64,000 nt of DNA from Collinsella sp. AF23-4AC (GTDB lineage: Bacteria > Actinomycetota > Coriobacteriia > Coriobacteriales > Coriobacteriaceae), in contig NZ_QRVE01000010.1 in assembly GCF_003462685.1 (NCBI RefSeq), positions 13,701 through 77,700 on the forward strand, in the 5' to 3' direction. Positions 26,071 to 34,675 of this stretch are shown piece by piece. Each line of letters opens with the position of its first letter. Within the stretch, counting starts at the first letter, position 1. The notes below the pieces were generated by a model. The model had not been told where the DNA came from. It saw only the letters and a program-made list of their open reading frames with translations, and searched no databases. A program made the position numbers and the translations under genes.

Positions 26071-27153
26071 CTAATACGGCAGAAGCCCCGCCTTTTCACG
26101 CTTCTTTTCCGAGCGATCGAACTCGATGCGATGGGCCTCAAGAAACACCGTATTGGGTCGCCACTGACGCTCATTCGGCTGCCTTAGCGTCGCACCCGCA
26201 AAGGAAACGTAGTCGGTCTTATCCAGCAGGTACGATCCGCACAGCCGATATTCGCCGCAAACAGGCTCAAACGAAATCAGATGAGCATCGAATAAAGCAT
26301 GTAAGTCGCGCCGAAGCAGAATGCCGTTGCTGGCAACCTGCGATTTGGGTCCCGAGTAATTCTCGATATGTGCAGCCTCCAGAGCTTCGCTGACGCCGCA
26401 GTCCGACACCGCGCAACGGCCATCATAGGCGGCAACGAGCTGCTTGCGGAACCATTGTTGCCCCAATCGCTCGCGCCTTAACGCATAGCGGACTTTTTCG
26501 TCGTCGGTCGTACCCTGTCCGGCAAACTCAATATCGACGGGCATGTGCTTCAGATAGCTCATGTCGGGCGCAAAACGAGGGTCCGGTCCGCCTTTATGAA
26601 CAGGACCGTGCAGAACAAACCATCCGTTTTCGGGCTCGAACCGCTCAACAAACGCAAGGCCGAGCACCTTATAGCCCACCTCGGTTGCAAATATGACTCC
26701 GACTGGAACGCCACATTCCATGCAGTTGAGCATTTTACGGTTGTAATTCTGGTCTCGAAAACCAACGGTACCCGGCGCTTGAACCGAGTACTTAATGACC
26801 CACGTACCATCGTCCAAATAGAGCGGAGGCACATCGGTGTAGAAGCTCTTTTTAGAGTTATGGACCGAAAGTGCAAAGATCTTATTAGGATCTTGCTTCA
26901 CCCGATCCTGGCCCGGCCAGAAGATCCCTGAATCCCGCGTTACGGGAAAGAAGTCCGAGCCAATTCTCAAACGATACTGATACTGAGAGCTATCTTCCTT
27001 GGCGTGGTGCGGAAGGCTGGTCCAAACGCCGCCGCGCTGTTCCTCACCCAGAAACCACTCCCATGCCTCAACGTATTCGGAAGGCACGAGACTGCAGGCG
27101 CGGTCATAGCTTGGTCCATCCATCAACGGAACAGCAAGGTCAATGTCGTTCAT
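26071..27153 (-). CDS. HNH endonuclease with N-terminal sensor-like domain (McrA/type IV restriction-like)
   Basis: About 360 aa. The C-terminal third is an HNH nuclease of the HNH_2 type: DGRCAVSDCG, LEAAHIENYSGP (catalytic His), NGILLRRDLHALFD (Asn and final His). The N-terminal about 220 residues carry YTDVPPLYLDDGTWVIKYSV and NRKMLNCMECGVPVGVIFAT, followed by a KVLGLAFVERFE strand. That shape recalls SRA- or EVE-like readers fused to HNH in modified-DNA restriction, but the exact family is not recognised. ATG 27153 has AGGTG upstream. Likely defence role (inference). Confidence 0.78.
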   Translation of the reverse strand: MNDIDLAVPLMDGPSYDRACSLVPSEYVEAWEWFLGEEQRGGVWTSLPHHAKEDSSQYQYRLRIGSDFFPVTRDSGIFWPGQDRVKQDPNKIFALSVHNSKKSFYTDVPPLYLDDGTWVIKYSVQAPGTVGFRDQNYNRKMLNCMECGVPVGVIFATEVGYKVLGLAFVERFEPENGWFVLHGPVHKGGPDPRFAPDMSYLKHMPVDIEFAGQGTTDDEKVRYALRRERLGQQWFRKQLVAAYDGRCAVSDCGVSEALEAAHIENYSGPKSQVASNGILLRRDLHALFDAHLISFEPVCGEYRLCGSYLLDKTDYVSFAGATLRQPNERQWRPNTVFLEAHRIEFDRSEKKREKAGLLPY

Positions 27154-27162
27154 CGCCAGCAC

Positions 27163-27367
27163 CTACAACCATACGAACGCGAGTCATGCCCCTCAATAAT
27201 ATGGCCGAGAGTCAATTATTACGAGATCTCATTCCGCGATCGGCACATCGTTGATGTTCTCGGTTTGCCGCTGGTGCGCTTGTACCCCGCTACCCCACTC
27301 CCCTGTATACTGATGTAGCACGTGTTTCATCCGGCTTGTTGGGCCGAATTGTTCATGGGAGGGTCTT
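27163..27367. promoter_or_regulatory. Divergent promoter region of HNH gene and next gene
   Basis: TATACT at 27306-27311 is a good -10 for the rightward gene. TTGTAC lies 20 bases upstream of it, a loose -35. Nothing else was recognised. Confidence 0.45.
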
Positions 27368-27859
27368 ATGGCCGCTTCGAATCCGCCTAAGGGGAGCGTT
27401 TCTTCTTCGTCCATCAAGCCGGTTACGCGCAAGGCCGTGCGCTGCCAGCGCGAGGTCGCCTGGCTTGTCACGCAGGCGGCGGGCAGGCTTGTGGCGACCA
27501 CCCAGGACGTCAATGCGCCTACGCCGAGCTTTGTGTTAGCAGCGGCGCTGGATTTTGCGCGCCAATTGGAGCTTGCCGCACAGGATTCCAGCGGCCACCT
27601 CGACTACCAGAATGTTATGGCACCCGACCTGCAAACGTTCTGCCACATGGCCAAGTTGCCCGCCGCGCCCAATGCGCTTTCGGACGCAGGCTACATGTTT
27701 ACGCTTTCGGGCGCGGACCTTATCCGCGATATCTACGCATACTGCAGCGAGCTCGCCGAGCGCCACGTCTTTGACGCGGCAGAAGTCAAACCGGGATATG
27801 TCATCAAGCTGGTTCTTAGGCTGTTCTTGATGGACGAGTTCGGGGCCATGCCGGCGTAA
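27368..27859 (+). CDS. Conserved-looking protein of unknown function
   Basis: 163 aa. GGGAGGG precedes the ATG. Mostly helical by eye: KAVRCQREVAWLVTQAAGRL, a middle with FVLAAALDFARQLEL, and a C-terminal VIKLVLRLFLMDEFGAMPA. No signal peptide, no membrane helix and no catalytic motif were seen. Coding is supported by its own promoter, ribosome site and neighbour-like codon use. It sits between the HNH and AlbA_2 genes. Confidence 0.7.
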   Translation: MAASNPPKGSVSSSSIKPVTRKAVRCQREVAWLVTQAAGRLVATTQDVNAPTPSFVLAAALDFARQLELAAQDSSGHLDYQNVMAPDLQTFCHMAKLPAAPNALSDAGYMFTLSGADLIRDIYAYCSELAERHVFDAAEVKPGYVIKLVLRLFLMDEFGAMPA

Positions 27860-27959
27860 GCCGAGTCTTCAGCATCACCGTCGACCGAGCAACAACCGCT
27901 TTACCTTAGTGGGCGCCAATCGAGAGTCGATTAATGGGTCGCCTCGTCCACTAACGCAT

Positions 27960-29426
27960 TTATTCCACGCGCTCTGACAGTCGATATTTGCGGTTGCGGC
28001 TTGTCGGCGGCGCCGTCGGCTCAAGCTCACCCTGCTCAATGAGCGCATTGACGCGTGCCCTAACCTGGGAAACCGTGAGTCCCGTGCGTTCTGCCAGCTC
28101 ACGCGTCCCCAGCTCGCCGTAGTGTTTGAGTGCCGTCACAATTAAGCCCCCGCCATGATCGACCGGCTCGATCTTTGAACGGTAAAGTACGACCTTGAAC
28201 CGATCGAACCCCGGGCAGAACAGGGGCTCGGCCAGACCATGCGCGCGCATGGCATCGATCATCATCGGGATGCCCGAGCCATTGCCCTCAGCCGGCGAAC
28301 CTGCGCCATCCGGCAGCGGGACAATCGACATGAGTTTCACGAGTGTCGCGTTACGGCATCGGGAGCTGCCGTCAAACAAGTTCTCGCGAGCCTTTCCCCC
28401 GTAAAGGCCGCCAGGATTCGTCACCTCGATGCGGTCGTCAAAGACGTCGACGGCAATCGATTGTCCACAGAACCGATCCCCGTATTCTCGATGGATTACG
28501 GCGTTGGCGATTGCCTCGCGCAGAACCTCCTCGGGAATCTCCAGCGAGTCGACACGCGAGACGCCTTGGACGGTCGATGTTCGCCGCAAATTCTTGGCGA
28601 CGGCCGCGACAGCACCCGAAATCATCTCGCCCAACGTTCCCTCACAGATTGTGCGGTCCATAAACCTTAGTGGCCCCGCAGCTCCCTTTTGAGCTCCCAC
28701 GTGGACAGCCACATCAATGAAGAGCTTGGGATAGAACTGCTGAGGGTAAACGCCCGCGGCAAGGAGGCCGGCCTTGGTAACATTGCCCTGGAAGTCGAGG
28801 AGATTCAGGCGCTCCATCTTTGTCTTCTTGTCCGTCGCGCCACGCATCGCTCGAGGCGTCAACGAATAGGCACGTTCTATCGTGCGGTCGACCAGCGACT
28901 CGTCGAGATCGCCCACACTCGCGCCGGGCACCGCATCGCGATCGCTAGGACTCGTCCGTTCGTATGACGACAGTGCCAAAACCTCGGTCGACGAAAGCGG
29001 GACATCTTTGTCATCGATGCGTTTGTAGCTGCCACCTTGAGCGCCCCGCTCTATGACATAGCAAGGCTTGCTAGACGGGTCGAGCTCCTCAATCGTGATA
29101 ACGAGAACAACGGTACCCCGAAGCTCCACGCGCTCAATGGTGTATCTGGGCGGATTGGCCAGCTTTCCGCGACCGCCGGCATCGCCCATGCCCGCCACGA
29201 ATTGGTTGAGCACTTTCTCGGTCTCAAAGTTTGCAACTGGAACAAAACCCGCGCGCTCACTCACTCCGAGTACGATGATGCCGCCGGCGGTGTTTGCGAA
29301 AGCGCTGACCGTTTCCCATACGTCGCGGGAAAGCGTCGTGGCGCTCTCCTTGACCTCGACGTTAAGATCGTCCGAGCCCATGCGCCTTAAAGACTCGAGC
29401 AGACCGGTCAGTTCGTTTTCGTTCAT
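27960..29426 (-). CDS. AlbA_2/Schlafen-type DNA-binding domain with HATPase and winged helix (putative regulator)
   Basis: 488 aa. Residues about 10-130 are an AlbA_2 (SLFN) domain (EVKESATTLSRDVWETVSAF, then ANTAGGIIVLGVSE). A C-terminal half carries a HATPase_c_4 region (EEVLREAIANAVIHREYGDR, then NPGGLYGG). It ends with a winged helix (LKHYGELGTRELAERTGLTV). Such proteins are predicted transcription regulators, some linked to defence. The start at 29426 has AAGGA. A set of CTCTCAT repeats upstream fits self-regulation (inference). Confidence 0.85.
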   Translation of the reverse strand: MNENELTGLLESLRRMGSDDLNVEVKESATTLSRDVWETVSAFANTAGGIIVLGVSERAGFVPVANFETEKVLNQFVAGMGDAGGRGKLANPPRYTIERVELRGTVVLVITIEELDPSSKPCYVIERGAQGGSYKRIDDKDVPLSSTEVLALSSYERTSPSDRDAVPGASVGDLDESLVDRTIERAYSLTPRAMRGATDKKTKMERLNLLDFQGNVTKAGLLAAGVYPQQFYPKLFIDVAVHVGAQKGAAGPLRFMDRTICEGTLGEMISGAVAAVAKNLRRTSTVQGVSRVDSLEIPEEVLREAIANAVIHREYGDRFCGQSIAVDVFDDRIEVTNPGGLYGGKARENLFDGSSRCRNATLVKLMSIVPLPDGAGSPAEGNGSGIPMMIDAMRAHGLAEPLFCPGFDRFKVVLYRSKIEPVDHGGGLIVTALKHYGELGTRELAERTGLTVSQVRARVNALIEQGELEPTAPPTSRNRKYRLSERVE

Positions 29427-29735
29427 CTGCACGTCCTTTCGCTCGGTTCTGCGAAGAATGCCGCGAATAGATTTCCTGCGTCTCTCAGTTATCTCTCGTA
29501 ATTATCTCTCATCTTTCTGTTATCTCTCATATTAGAGAGGAGTGAGAGATGAAAGATAAGATGTCTGTCATCTGTTTCATTTAAACATGTTTTCGCTGGT
29601 AAAACAATTTATATTGAGACAATACCATGGTTGCCTGTCTCTTTGCAGCATTGTTATCTCTCATATTTATCTCTCATCTTTCTGTTATCTCTCATATTAG
29701 ATACGAATGAGATATGAGAGATGTGTGGGCGGCGG
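29427..29735. promoter_or_regulatory. Operator-like repeat region upstream of the AlbA_2 gene
   Basis: An exact 35-bp direct repeat occurs at 29502-29536 and 29667-29701. Each unit contains two TTATCTCTCAT boxes. Further TATCTCTC boxes lie at 29489 and 29654, and inverted partners (GAGAGATGAAAGAT at 29544, ATATGAGAG at 29713) make each unit part of an inverted repeat. The region is AT-rich. Repeated boxes next to a winged-helix protein suggest its binding sites. Confidence 0.6.
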
Positions 29736-29831
29736 ATGAGCGTGGATTTTGGACGGTCGGAAAATGAGGGTGGATATTTGGACGGTTTTTGGGCGTTTTG
29801 AGGCTGATTCCGTCCGAAAATCCACTCTCAT
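29736..29831. repeat. Imperfect palindrome, family F copy 1
   Basis: ATGAGCGTGGATTTTGGACGG (29736) pairs with CCGTCCGAAAATCCACTCTC at 29810-29829 with two mismatches; a 53-base loop carries a further GTGGATATTTGGACGG. The GAGCGTGGAT word recurs at 40879 and 40908. Confidence 0.55.
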
Positions 29832-29995
29832 TCGATAGGCGTCCAAGTTTCCACGCTCGCGCGGCGGTCACGCGGGGCCTATGCCCAATCCGCTGGCATC
29901 GTCTTCAGTTCGCCGCAGAGCCGTGCCCCCATATGGGTATACTCTCGAGGATTCGACTCGATTCGCCCCCGCTGGGGCGTCAAAGGAGACTGCTT
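29832..29995. promoter_or_regulatory. Leader of the M16C protease gene
   Basis: TATACT at 29938-29943 is a likely -10; the -35 is not clear. No gene is supported here. Confidence 0.45.
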
Positions 29996-32900
29996 ATGCC
30001 CACCACCTCAACCGACCCGCGCGCCGCTGCCGCCGCGCTGCTGGTGCCCGGCACTACCTGCCACGGCTTTGCCGTCGAGCGCTGCGAGACCGTGCCCGAG
30101 CTCGACTCTGACGCTTACGTGCTGCGCCACACTGCCTCGGGTGCTCGCCTGCTGTACCTGGCGTGCGACGACGAAAACAAGGCCTTTGCCATTGGCTTTA
30201 AGACGCCGCCGGCCGATTCCACCGGCGTGTTCCATATTCTTGAGCACTCGGTGCTGTGCGGATCGGCCAAGTTCCCCGTCAAGGAGCCGTTTGTCGACCT
30301 GATCAAGAGCTCCATGCAGACGTTCCTCAACGCCATGACCTACCCCGACAAGACCATCTACCCCGTTGCCACCACCAACGAGCAGGACCTGTACAACCTG
30401 ATGGACGTGTACCTGGACGCGGTGTTTAACCCGGCCATCTATACCAAGCCCACCATTTTTGAGCAGGAGGGCTGGCACTACGAGCTTGACCTGCCGGAGG
30501 ACGCCGAGGGCGACGGCTGCTCCGCGAGCCTGCGCGAGGGCACGCTGCACTATAACGGCGTGGTGTTCAACGAGATGAAGGGTGCGTTGTCCGACCCCAT
30601 GAGCGTGCTGGACGACGCCGTCAACGCCGCGCTCTATCCCGACACCGCCTATGCGCACGAAAGCGGTGGCGACCCGCGCGCGATTCCCGCGCTCACCTAC
30701 GAGCAGTTCCTGGACACGCACGCGCGCCACTACAATCCTTCCAACTCCTACATCACACTCTACGGCGACCTGGACGTGGACCGCGCCCTGGCCTTTTTGG
30801 ACAAGCGCTATCTGTCGCAGTCGAGTGCCGCGAGCCGCCGCATGGACGCTGCCGTCGCCGCCGGCGAGGACCCGTCCACGCTGGCGCCCAATCCGCTGGG
30901 CGTGCAGGCGCCCGTGACCTGCGAGTACAAGCGCGTCGAGATGGCTACCACGCCCGAGAACGCCCTGGTGGGCCTGGGCCTGGTGCTGGGCAGCGCACTC
31001 GACCGCAAGCGCACGATCGCGGCGGATATCCTTTTCGAGGCGCTGCTGGGCTCCAACGAAGCGCCGGTTAAGAAGGCCATTCTGGCCGCCGGCCTGGGCG
31101 GCAACGTGGTGAGCTACACCGCGGCCGAGAGCCTGCAGCCCTACGAGCTCATCATGCTGCAAAACGCGCAGCCCGGCGTGGCGCGCGAGTTGCGTCGCGT
31201 GTTCCAGGACGCCTGCCGCGACCTATGCGAGCGTGGCGTTCCGCGCGAGCGCCTGGAAGCCATCATCAGCAGCAACGAGTACGACCTGCGCCAGCGCGAC
31301 TACGGTATCGCCGACGGCGTGGCCATTGCGTGTGACGCGCTGAGCACCTGGCTCTACGATGACGACGCCGCGACGCTGGCGCTCAAGTACGGCCCGGTAT
31401 ACGAGGAGCTACGCGGCGAGCTGGACGGCAGCTACTTTGAGGACCTGCTGCGCGAGCTCGTGCTGCAGAACGATCACATGGCACTGGTCGAGCTGGTGCC
31501 GGTGGACGCCACCGAGGGTTCGGAGGGTGCCGAGGCCGCCGAGCTGGCAGCCAAGCGCGATGCCATGACCGATGCCGAGCTGGCCGACGTGGTCGAGCGC
31601 ACGGCCGCGCTGCGTGCCGCGCAGGAGGCCGAGGACACGACCGAGGACAAGGCCACGCTGCCGCGCCTGCGCGTGTCCGACATTGGCGAGGCACGCCCCG
31701 AGCCGCTGCTCGTTGTGGACACGACCGCGCCCATCCCCTGCCTGCGCCACGGCATCCCCACCAACCGTCTGGCCTACGCCATGCAGTATTTCGACCTGAG
31801 CTGCGTCGCATTTGAGGACCTGCCCTATGTGACGCTGCTCTGCCGCCTGCTCAAGCAGCTGCCCACACGCGAGCATTCTGCCGAGGAACTCGACAACTTG
31901 CTCGCCGGCAAGCTCGGCTTTTTGAGCTTTACGACCGAAGTCATGACGCAGCCCGAAGTGGACGGCGTGTGCCCCTACCTGCTGGTGAGCGCCGGCGCCC
32001 TGTCCGAGAAGATCGATGCGTTGGCGAGTCTGCCGCGCGAGGTATGGTCGAGCACGCTTTTGCTCGATGCCGACGCCGACCGCGTGCGCGACGTGCTCAC
32101 GCAGATTCGCATTGGGCTTGAGCAGGGCTTTATCAACAACGGCCACTCGGCGGCACTAGGTCGCGCGATGAGCTACAGCTCGCCTTCGGCCGTGGTGCGT
32201 GAGCAGCTCTCGGGCGTGGACTTCTACCTGTTCCTGCGCGATTTGCTCGAGCACTTTGACGAGCGCGTGGACGGGCTGCGTACCAAGCTTGCCAAGCTGG
32301 CGGAGCGCATCTTTGTGGTCGATGGCTGCCTGGCGAGCTTTACCGGCAGCGACGAGGACTTTGACGCGTACTGGGATGCCGCGGGCGACCTGGGGCTTGG
32401 CGCGGGCGACGGCGCTGCCAGCGGCACGCTCGTGGTGCCGGAGCCGCGCGACCGCCACGAGGCTTTCGTCATCCCCAGCGACATCTGCTTTGCCGCGCGT
32501 GCGTGCGATCCGCGTCGCCTGGGCATTGACGTGACAGGCGCTTGGGCCGTGGCTGCCAACGCGCTCTCCTACGACTACCTGTGGAACGAGATTCGCGTGA
32601 AGGGCGGTGCGTACGGCTGCGGATTCCGCGCAGCCGGCGAGCGCCAGACGGCGTTCTACACCTACCGCGACCCGGCGATCGATCCTTCGATTGAGCGCGT
32701 GGAGCGCGCGGGTGCATGGCTTGGCAGCTTTGAGCCCGACGAGGCCGCCTTTGAGGGCTTTATCGTGAGCTGCGTGAGCGGTATGGACGCACCGGTGAAG
32801 CCGTACGCGCTCACCAAGCGCCGCAACACGACCTACCTGGCCGGGCTCGATCCGCACGCACGCGAGGAGCGTCGCGCCCAGATGCTCGCCGCCACGCCCG

Positions 32901-33028
32901 GTGAGCTGCGCTCGCTCGGCGCCGACGTGACGCGCATCGCAGCCGAGTCGCCCACCTGCGTCTTTGGCGGCCGCGAAGTCATCGCCAAGAGCAACGCCGA
33001 CTTTAACGTCGTCGACCTGCTGGGCTAA
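29996..33028 (+). CDS. M16C zinc protease (presequence-protease/insulinase family)
   Basis: 1010 aa, one polypeptide with two M16 halves and the M16C linker. The inverted zinc motif HILEH is at residues 80-84, with a downstream Glu in the ENALVGLG/ALLGSNEAPVKK region. Family members degrade unfolded peptides inside a closed chamber; bacterial ones are usually cytoplasmic and no signal peptide is seen. The ATG at 29996 has AAAGGAG; the frame extends upstream to 29789 but through palindrome F1. Palindrome D1 behind the gene can act as a terminator. Confidence 0.92.
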   Translation: MPTTSTDPRAAAAALLVPGTTCHGFAVERCETVPELDSDAYVLRHTASGARLLYLACDDENKAFAIGFKTPPADSTGVFHILEHSVLCGSAKFPVKEPFVDLIKSSMQTFLNAMTYPDKTIYPVATTNEQDLYNLMDVYLDAVFNPAIYTKPTIFEQEGWHYELDLPEDAEGDGCSASLREGTLHYNGVVFNEMKGALSDPMSVLDDAVNAALYPDTAYAHESGGDPRAIPALTYEQFLDTHARHYNPSNSYITLYGDLDVDRALAFLDKRYLSQSSAASRRMDAAVAAGEDPSTLAPNPLGVQAPVTCEYKRVEMATTPENALVGLGLVLGSALDRKRTIAADILFEALLGSNEAPVKKAILAAGLGGNVVSYTAAESLQPYELIMLQNAQPGVARELRRVFQDACRDLCERGVPRERLEAIISSNEYDLRQRDYGIADGVAIACDALSTWLYDDDAATLALKYGPVYEELRGELDGSYFEDLLRELVLQNDHMALVELVPVDATEGSEGAEAAELAAKRDAMTDAELADVVERTAALRAAQEAEDTTEDKATLPRLRVSDIGEARPEPLLVVDTTAPIPCLRHGIPTNRLAYAMQYFDLSCVAFEDLPYVTLLCRLLKQLPTREHSAEELDNLLAGKLGFLSFTTEVMTQPEVDGVCPYLLVSAGALSEKIDALASLPREVWSSTLLLDADADRVRDVLTQIRIGLEQGFINNGHSAALGRAMSYSSPSAVVREQLSGVDFYLFLRDLLEHFDERVDGLRTKLAKLAERIFVVDGCLASFTGSDEDFDAYWDAAGDLGLGAGDGAASGTLVVPEPRDRHEAFVIPSDICFAARACDPRRLGIDVTGAWAVAANALSYDYLWNEIRVKGGAYGCGFRAAGERQTAFYTYRDPAIDPSIERVERAGAWLGSFEPDEAAFEGFIVSCVSGMDAPVKPYALTKRRNTTYLAGLDPHAREERRAQMLAATPGELRSLGADVTRIAAESPTCVFGGREVIAKSNADFNVVDLLG

Positions 33029-33036
33029 GGCACGGC

Positions 33037-33080
33037 AAAGGTAGATTTTTGGGACATGCCTGAAAATCTACCTTTTCTTT
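33037..33080 (+). terminator. Palindrome D1, terminator-like, carrying the GGGAC tag
   Basis: AAAGGTAGATTTT pairs with AAAATCTACCTTTT, and TTTTCTTTT follows. The loop holds GGGACATGCC, a word shared with D2 at 35702. It may both end the M16C transcript and be a repeat of the GGGAC-tagged set. Confidence 0.7.
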
Positions 33081-33113
33081 TGCCGCTGCTTGGGCGGGGC
33101 GGCGCAGCCCACC

Positions 33114-33190
33114 GCGGCGGTTTGTCTCAATCTGTAACATCTAGGTCCAATTTTGCCGAGTTACTGTTACAGATTGAGACAAACCGCCGC
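33114..33190. repeat. 25-bp perfect inverted repeat (palindrome E)
   Basis: GCGGCGGTTTGTCTCAATCT and five more bases (33114-33138) are repeated exactly in inverse at 33166-33190, with a 27-base loop. There is no T run and no gene inside. GTGCCTGTCTCC lies 36 bases downstream. Confidence 0.7.
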
Positions 33191-33251
33191 AGACGCCCAC
33201 TCCACAGCACAGACCACCACAAAGGTGCCTGTCTCCTTCCTCAGTTGTGAT

Positions 33252-33288
33252 TCGAACACTTGTTCTATACGCACACATGTTCTATAGT
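33252..33288 (+). promoter_or_regulatory. hicAB promoter overlapped by a LexA-like box
   Basis: TCGAACACTTGTTCTA (33252-33267) fits the actinobacterial SOS box TCGAAC-N4-GTTCGA with one mismatch. It overlaps the -35 TTGTTC (33260-33265), which is 17 bases from the -10 TATAGT (33283-33288). TGTTCTATA occurs twice, 17 bases apart. Confidence 0.5.
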
Positions 33289-33313
33289 AGAGGTGCTTGC
33301 ATCGAACTGAAAT

Positions 33314-33334
33314 TGCAACTAGAATATAGTTGCA
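33314..33334. promoter_or_regulatory. Candidate HicB operator
   Basis: TGCAACT-N7-AGTTGCA, a perfect 7-bp inverted repeat, 15 bases before the hicA start and just downstream of the promoter, where an antitoxin repressor would act. Confidence 0.5.
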
Positions 33335-33348
33335 GAATGTGAGGCGGG

Positions 33349-33612
33349 ATGACTCGATCCGATAAACTCATCGCCCAGCTGCTTAGCTGTCCTTCAACGT
33401 ATAGATTCGCTGACTTTCTTAAAGTTATGGCTTCATATGGCTTTGAAATGGACAGCAAAGGCAAGACATCCGGATCGCGCGTTCGCTTCTACAGGCCATC
33501 AGATGGCAGAATGTTCGTAATGCACGCGCCTCATCCATCTGACGAATTGACAGTGGGGACCATTCGAAACATCGTTCGCTTTCTGCAAGATGTCGGAGGT
33601 AGTCATGAGTAA
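33349..33612 (+). CDS. hicA: HicA-family toxin
   Basis: 87 aa. A HicA-like double-stranded-RNA-binding fold: KLIAQLLSCPSTYRFADFLK, GSRVRFYR, then MHAPHPSDELTVGTIRNI, where the conserved His and the GT-IRNI end are typical. HicA toxins cleave mRNA and tmRNA. Longer at the N-terminus than the minimal 60-residue HicA. Overlaps hicB by 8 bases, so the pair is coupled. Confidence 0.85.
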   Translation: MTRSDKLIAQLLSCPSTYRFADFLKVMASYGFEMDSKGKTSGSRVRFYRPSDGRMFVMHAPHPSDELTVGTIRNIVRFLQDVGGSHE

Positions 33613-33934
33613 CGTTTTGGCATACAAGGGTTATTTCGCCCCGGTCGAGTTCGATGCCGAACAGCATGTGCTAACAGGTATGGTCGCCGGCATTAGGGAC
33701 GCAATCGTATTTGAAGGCTCCACGGCTGAAGAAGTGGAGCAATGCTTCCACGACGCCGTCGACGATTACCTTGAGTTTTGCGCCGAGAAGGGCAAGGAAC
33801 CCGAGCGGGCTTTTAAGGGCTCGTTCAACGTGAGAACGGGCTCTGAGCTCCACAAGCAAGCAGCGCTGGCGGCGGCAAAGAAGGGTGAGTCACTCAATAA
33901 GTTTGTGACTGAAGCGATCGCTGCGGCGCTGTGA
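33605..33934 (+). CDS. hicB: HicB-family antitoxin
   Basis: 109 aa from ATG 33605 (GGAGG upstream). Partial RNase H-like fold (GYFAPVEFDAEQHVLTGMVA, then EEVEQCFHDAVDDYLEFC) and a C-terminal ribbon-helix-helix (FNVRTGSELHKQAALAAAKK, SLNKFVTEAIAAAL) that should bind DNA and repress the operon. Neutralises HicA by direct binding. A GC-rich hairpin at 33947-33987 follows. Confidence 0.88.
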   Translation: MSNVLAYKGYFAPVEFDAEQHVLTGMVAGIRDAIVFEGSTAEEVEQCFHDAVDDYLEFCAEKGKEPERAFKGSFNVRTGSELHKQAALAAAKKGESLNKFVTEAIAAAL

Positions 33935-33946
33935 AGCCAACGTCGA

Positions 33947-33987
33947 GTCGAAGCCGCCACAAAGGGCGCCTTTGCGGCGGCTTCGAC
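33947..33987 (+). terminator. Hairpin after hicAB
   Basis: GTCGAAGCCGCC pairs with GGCGGCTTCGAC. No U run follows; repeat C1 follows instead with GTTTGCCCAGAT. The same order (gene-specific hairpin, then family C) is seen at 43188 and 51377. Confidence 0.6.
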
Positions 33988-33992
33988 GTTTG

Positions 33993-34039
33993 CCCAGATA
34001 AAACCTGCCAAAATAAACCTGTCCCTTTTTGGTAGGTTT
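33993..34039. repeat. Palindromic repeat family C, copy C1
   Basis: Starts CCCAGATAAAACCTGCC, continues AAAATAAACCTGTCCC and ends TTTTTGGTAGGTTT. The arms AACCTGCCAAAA and TTTTTGGTAGGTT form a hairpin. Lies just before the ribosome site of the formyl-THF ligase gene. Confidence 0.8.
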
Positions 34040-34055
34040 GGGAGAGGGGGCTAGG

Positions 34056-34652
34056 ATGGACAAGGCTGAGTTGCGGCGGGCGGTGATTGCTCGGCGCGAT
34101 GCTCTTGATTTGGACTTGCAGGCGGCGAAGTCTGCTGATATCTGTGCGCGGCTGGTTGAGCTGTTGGATCGCTCGGATGCCGCGGCGCCGCACACCGTTG
34201 CCGTCTATGCCGCGATGGGTTCCGAGGTCAACCCTGCCGCGTTTGCCGCTGCGGTCGCCGCGCGCGGCTGGCGCGTGGCCTATCCGTGCATGCTCTCGGC
34301 AATTGATGCCGCAGCTTGTGGCCAGCGCATGTGCATGCGAGCAGTTGCCGCCGACGATGCGTCCGCGGCTCCGTTTATCGCCCACCCCGCGCGGGCCTTC
34401 GCGGCCACGGACATCGACAGCGACCGCTTCCCCATCGTACCTGCCGAAGCACTCGACATGATTGTTGTGCCGCTCGTGGCCTTCGATCAAACCGGCGCGC
34501 GCCTGGGCTACGGCGGCGGTTGCTACGACCGCTACCTGCCCATGCTCTCACCCGCATGCCAAATCATCGGCATCGCCTTTGACGAACAGCGTGTCGACCA
34601 CGTTCCCACCGATGCCCACGACCTGCCGCTACCCCACATCATCAGCGCCTAA
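34056..34652 (+). CDS. 5-formyltetrahydrofolate cyclo-ligase
   Basis: 198 aa. Makes 5,10-methenyl-THF from 5-formyl-THF with ATP. N-terminal KAELRRAVIARRDAL, then VAVYAAMGSEVNPAAFA, and the signature LGYGGGCYDRYLP near the C-terminus. The ATG at 34056 is preferred over 34029, which lies inside repeat C1. Stands alone, convergent with metA. Confidence 0.92.
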   Translation: MDKAELRRAVIARRDALDLDLQAAKSADICARLVELLDRSDAAAPHTVAVYAAMGSEVNPAAFAAAVAARGWRVAYPCMLSAIDAAACGQRMCMRAVAADDASAAPFIAHPARAFAATDIDSDRFPIVPAEALDMIVVPLVAFDQTGARLGYGGGCYDRYLPMLSPACQIIGIAFDEQRVDHVPTDAHDLPLPHIISA

Positions 34653-34675
34653 CGGCTGGCGCACCTCCCGACAGC

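Noticed and set aside
29502..29701. CRISPR array
   Set aside because: Only two exact 35-bp units, 130 bases apart, with no regular spacers and no cas genes.
30008..31162. Long minus-strand frames opposite the M16C protease gene
   Set aside because: Shadow frames of a well-supported gene; low-complexity translations.
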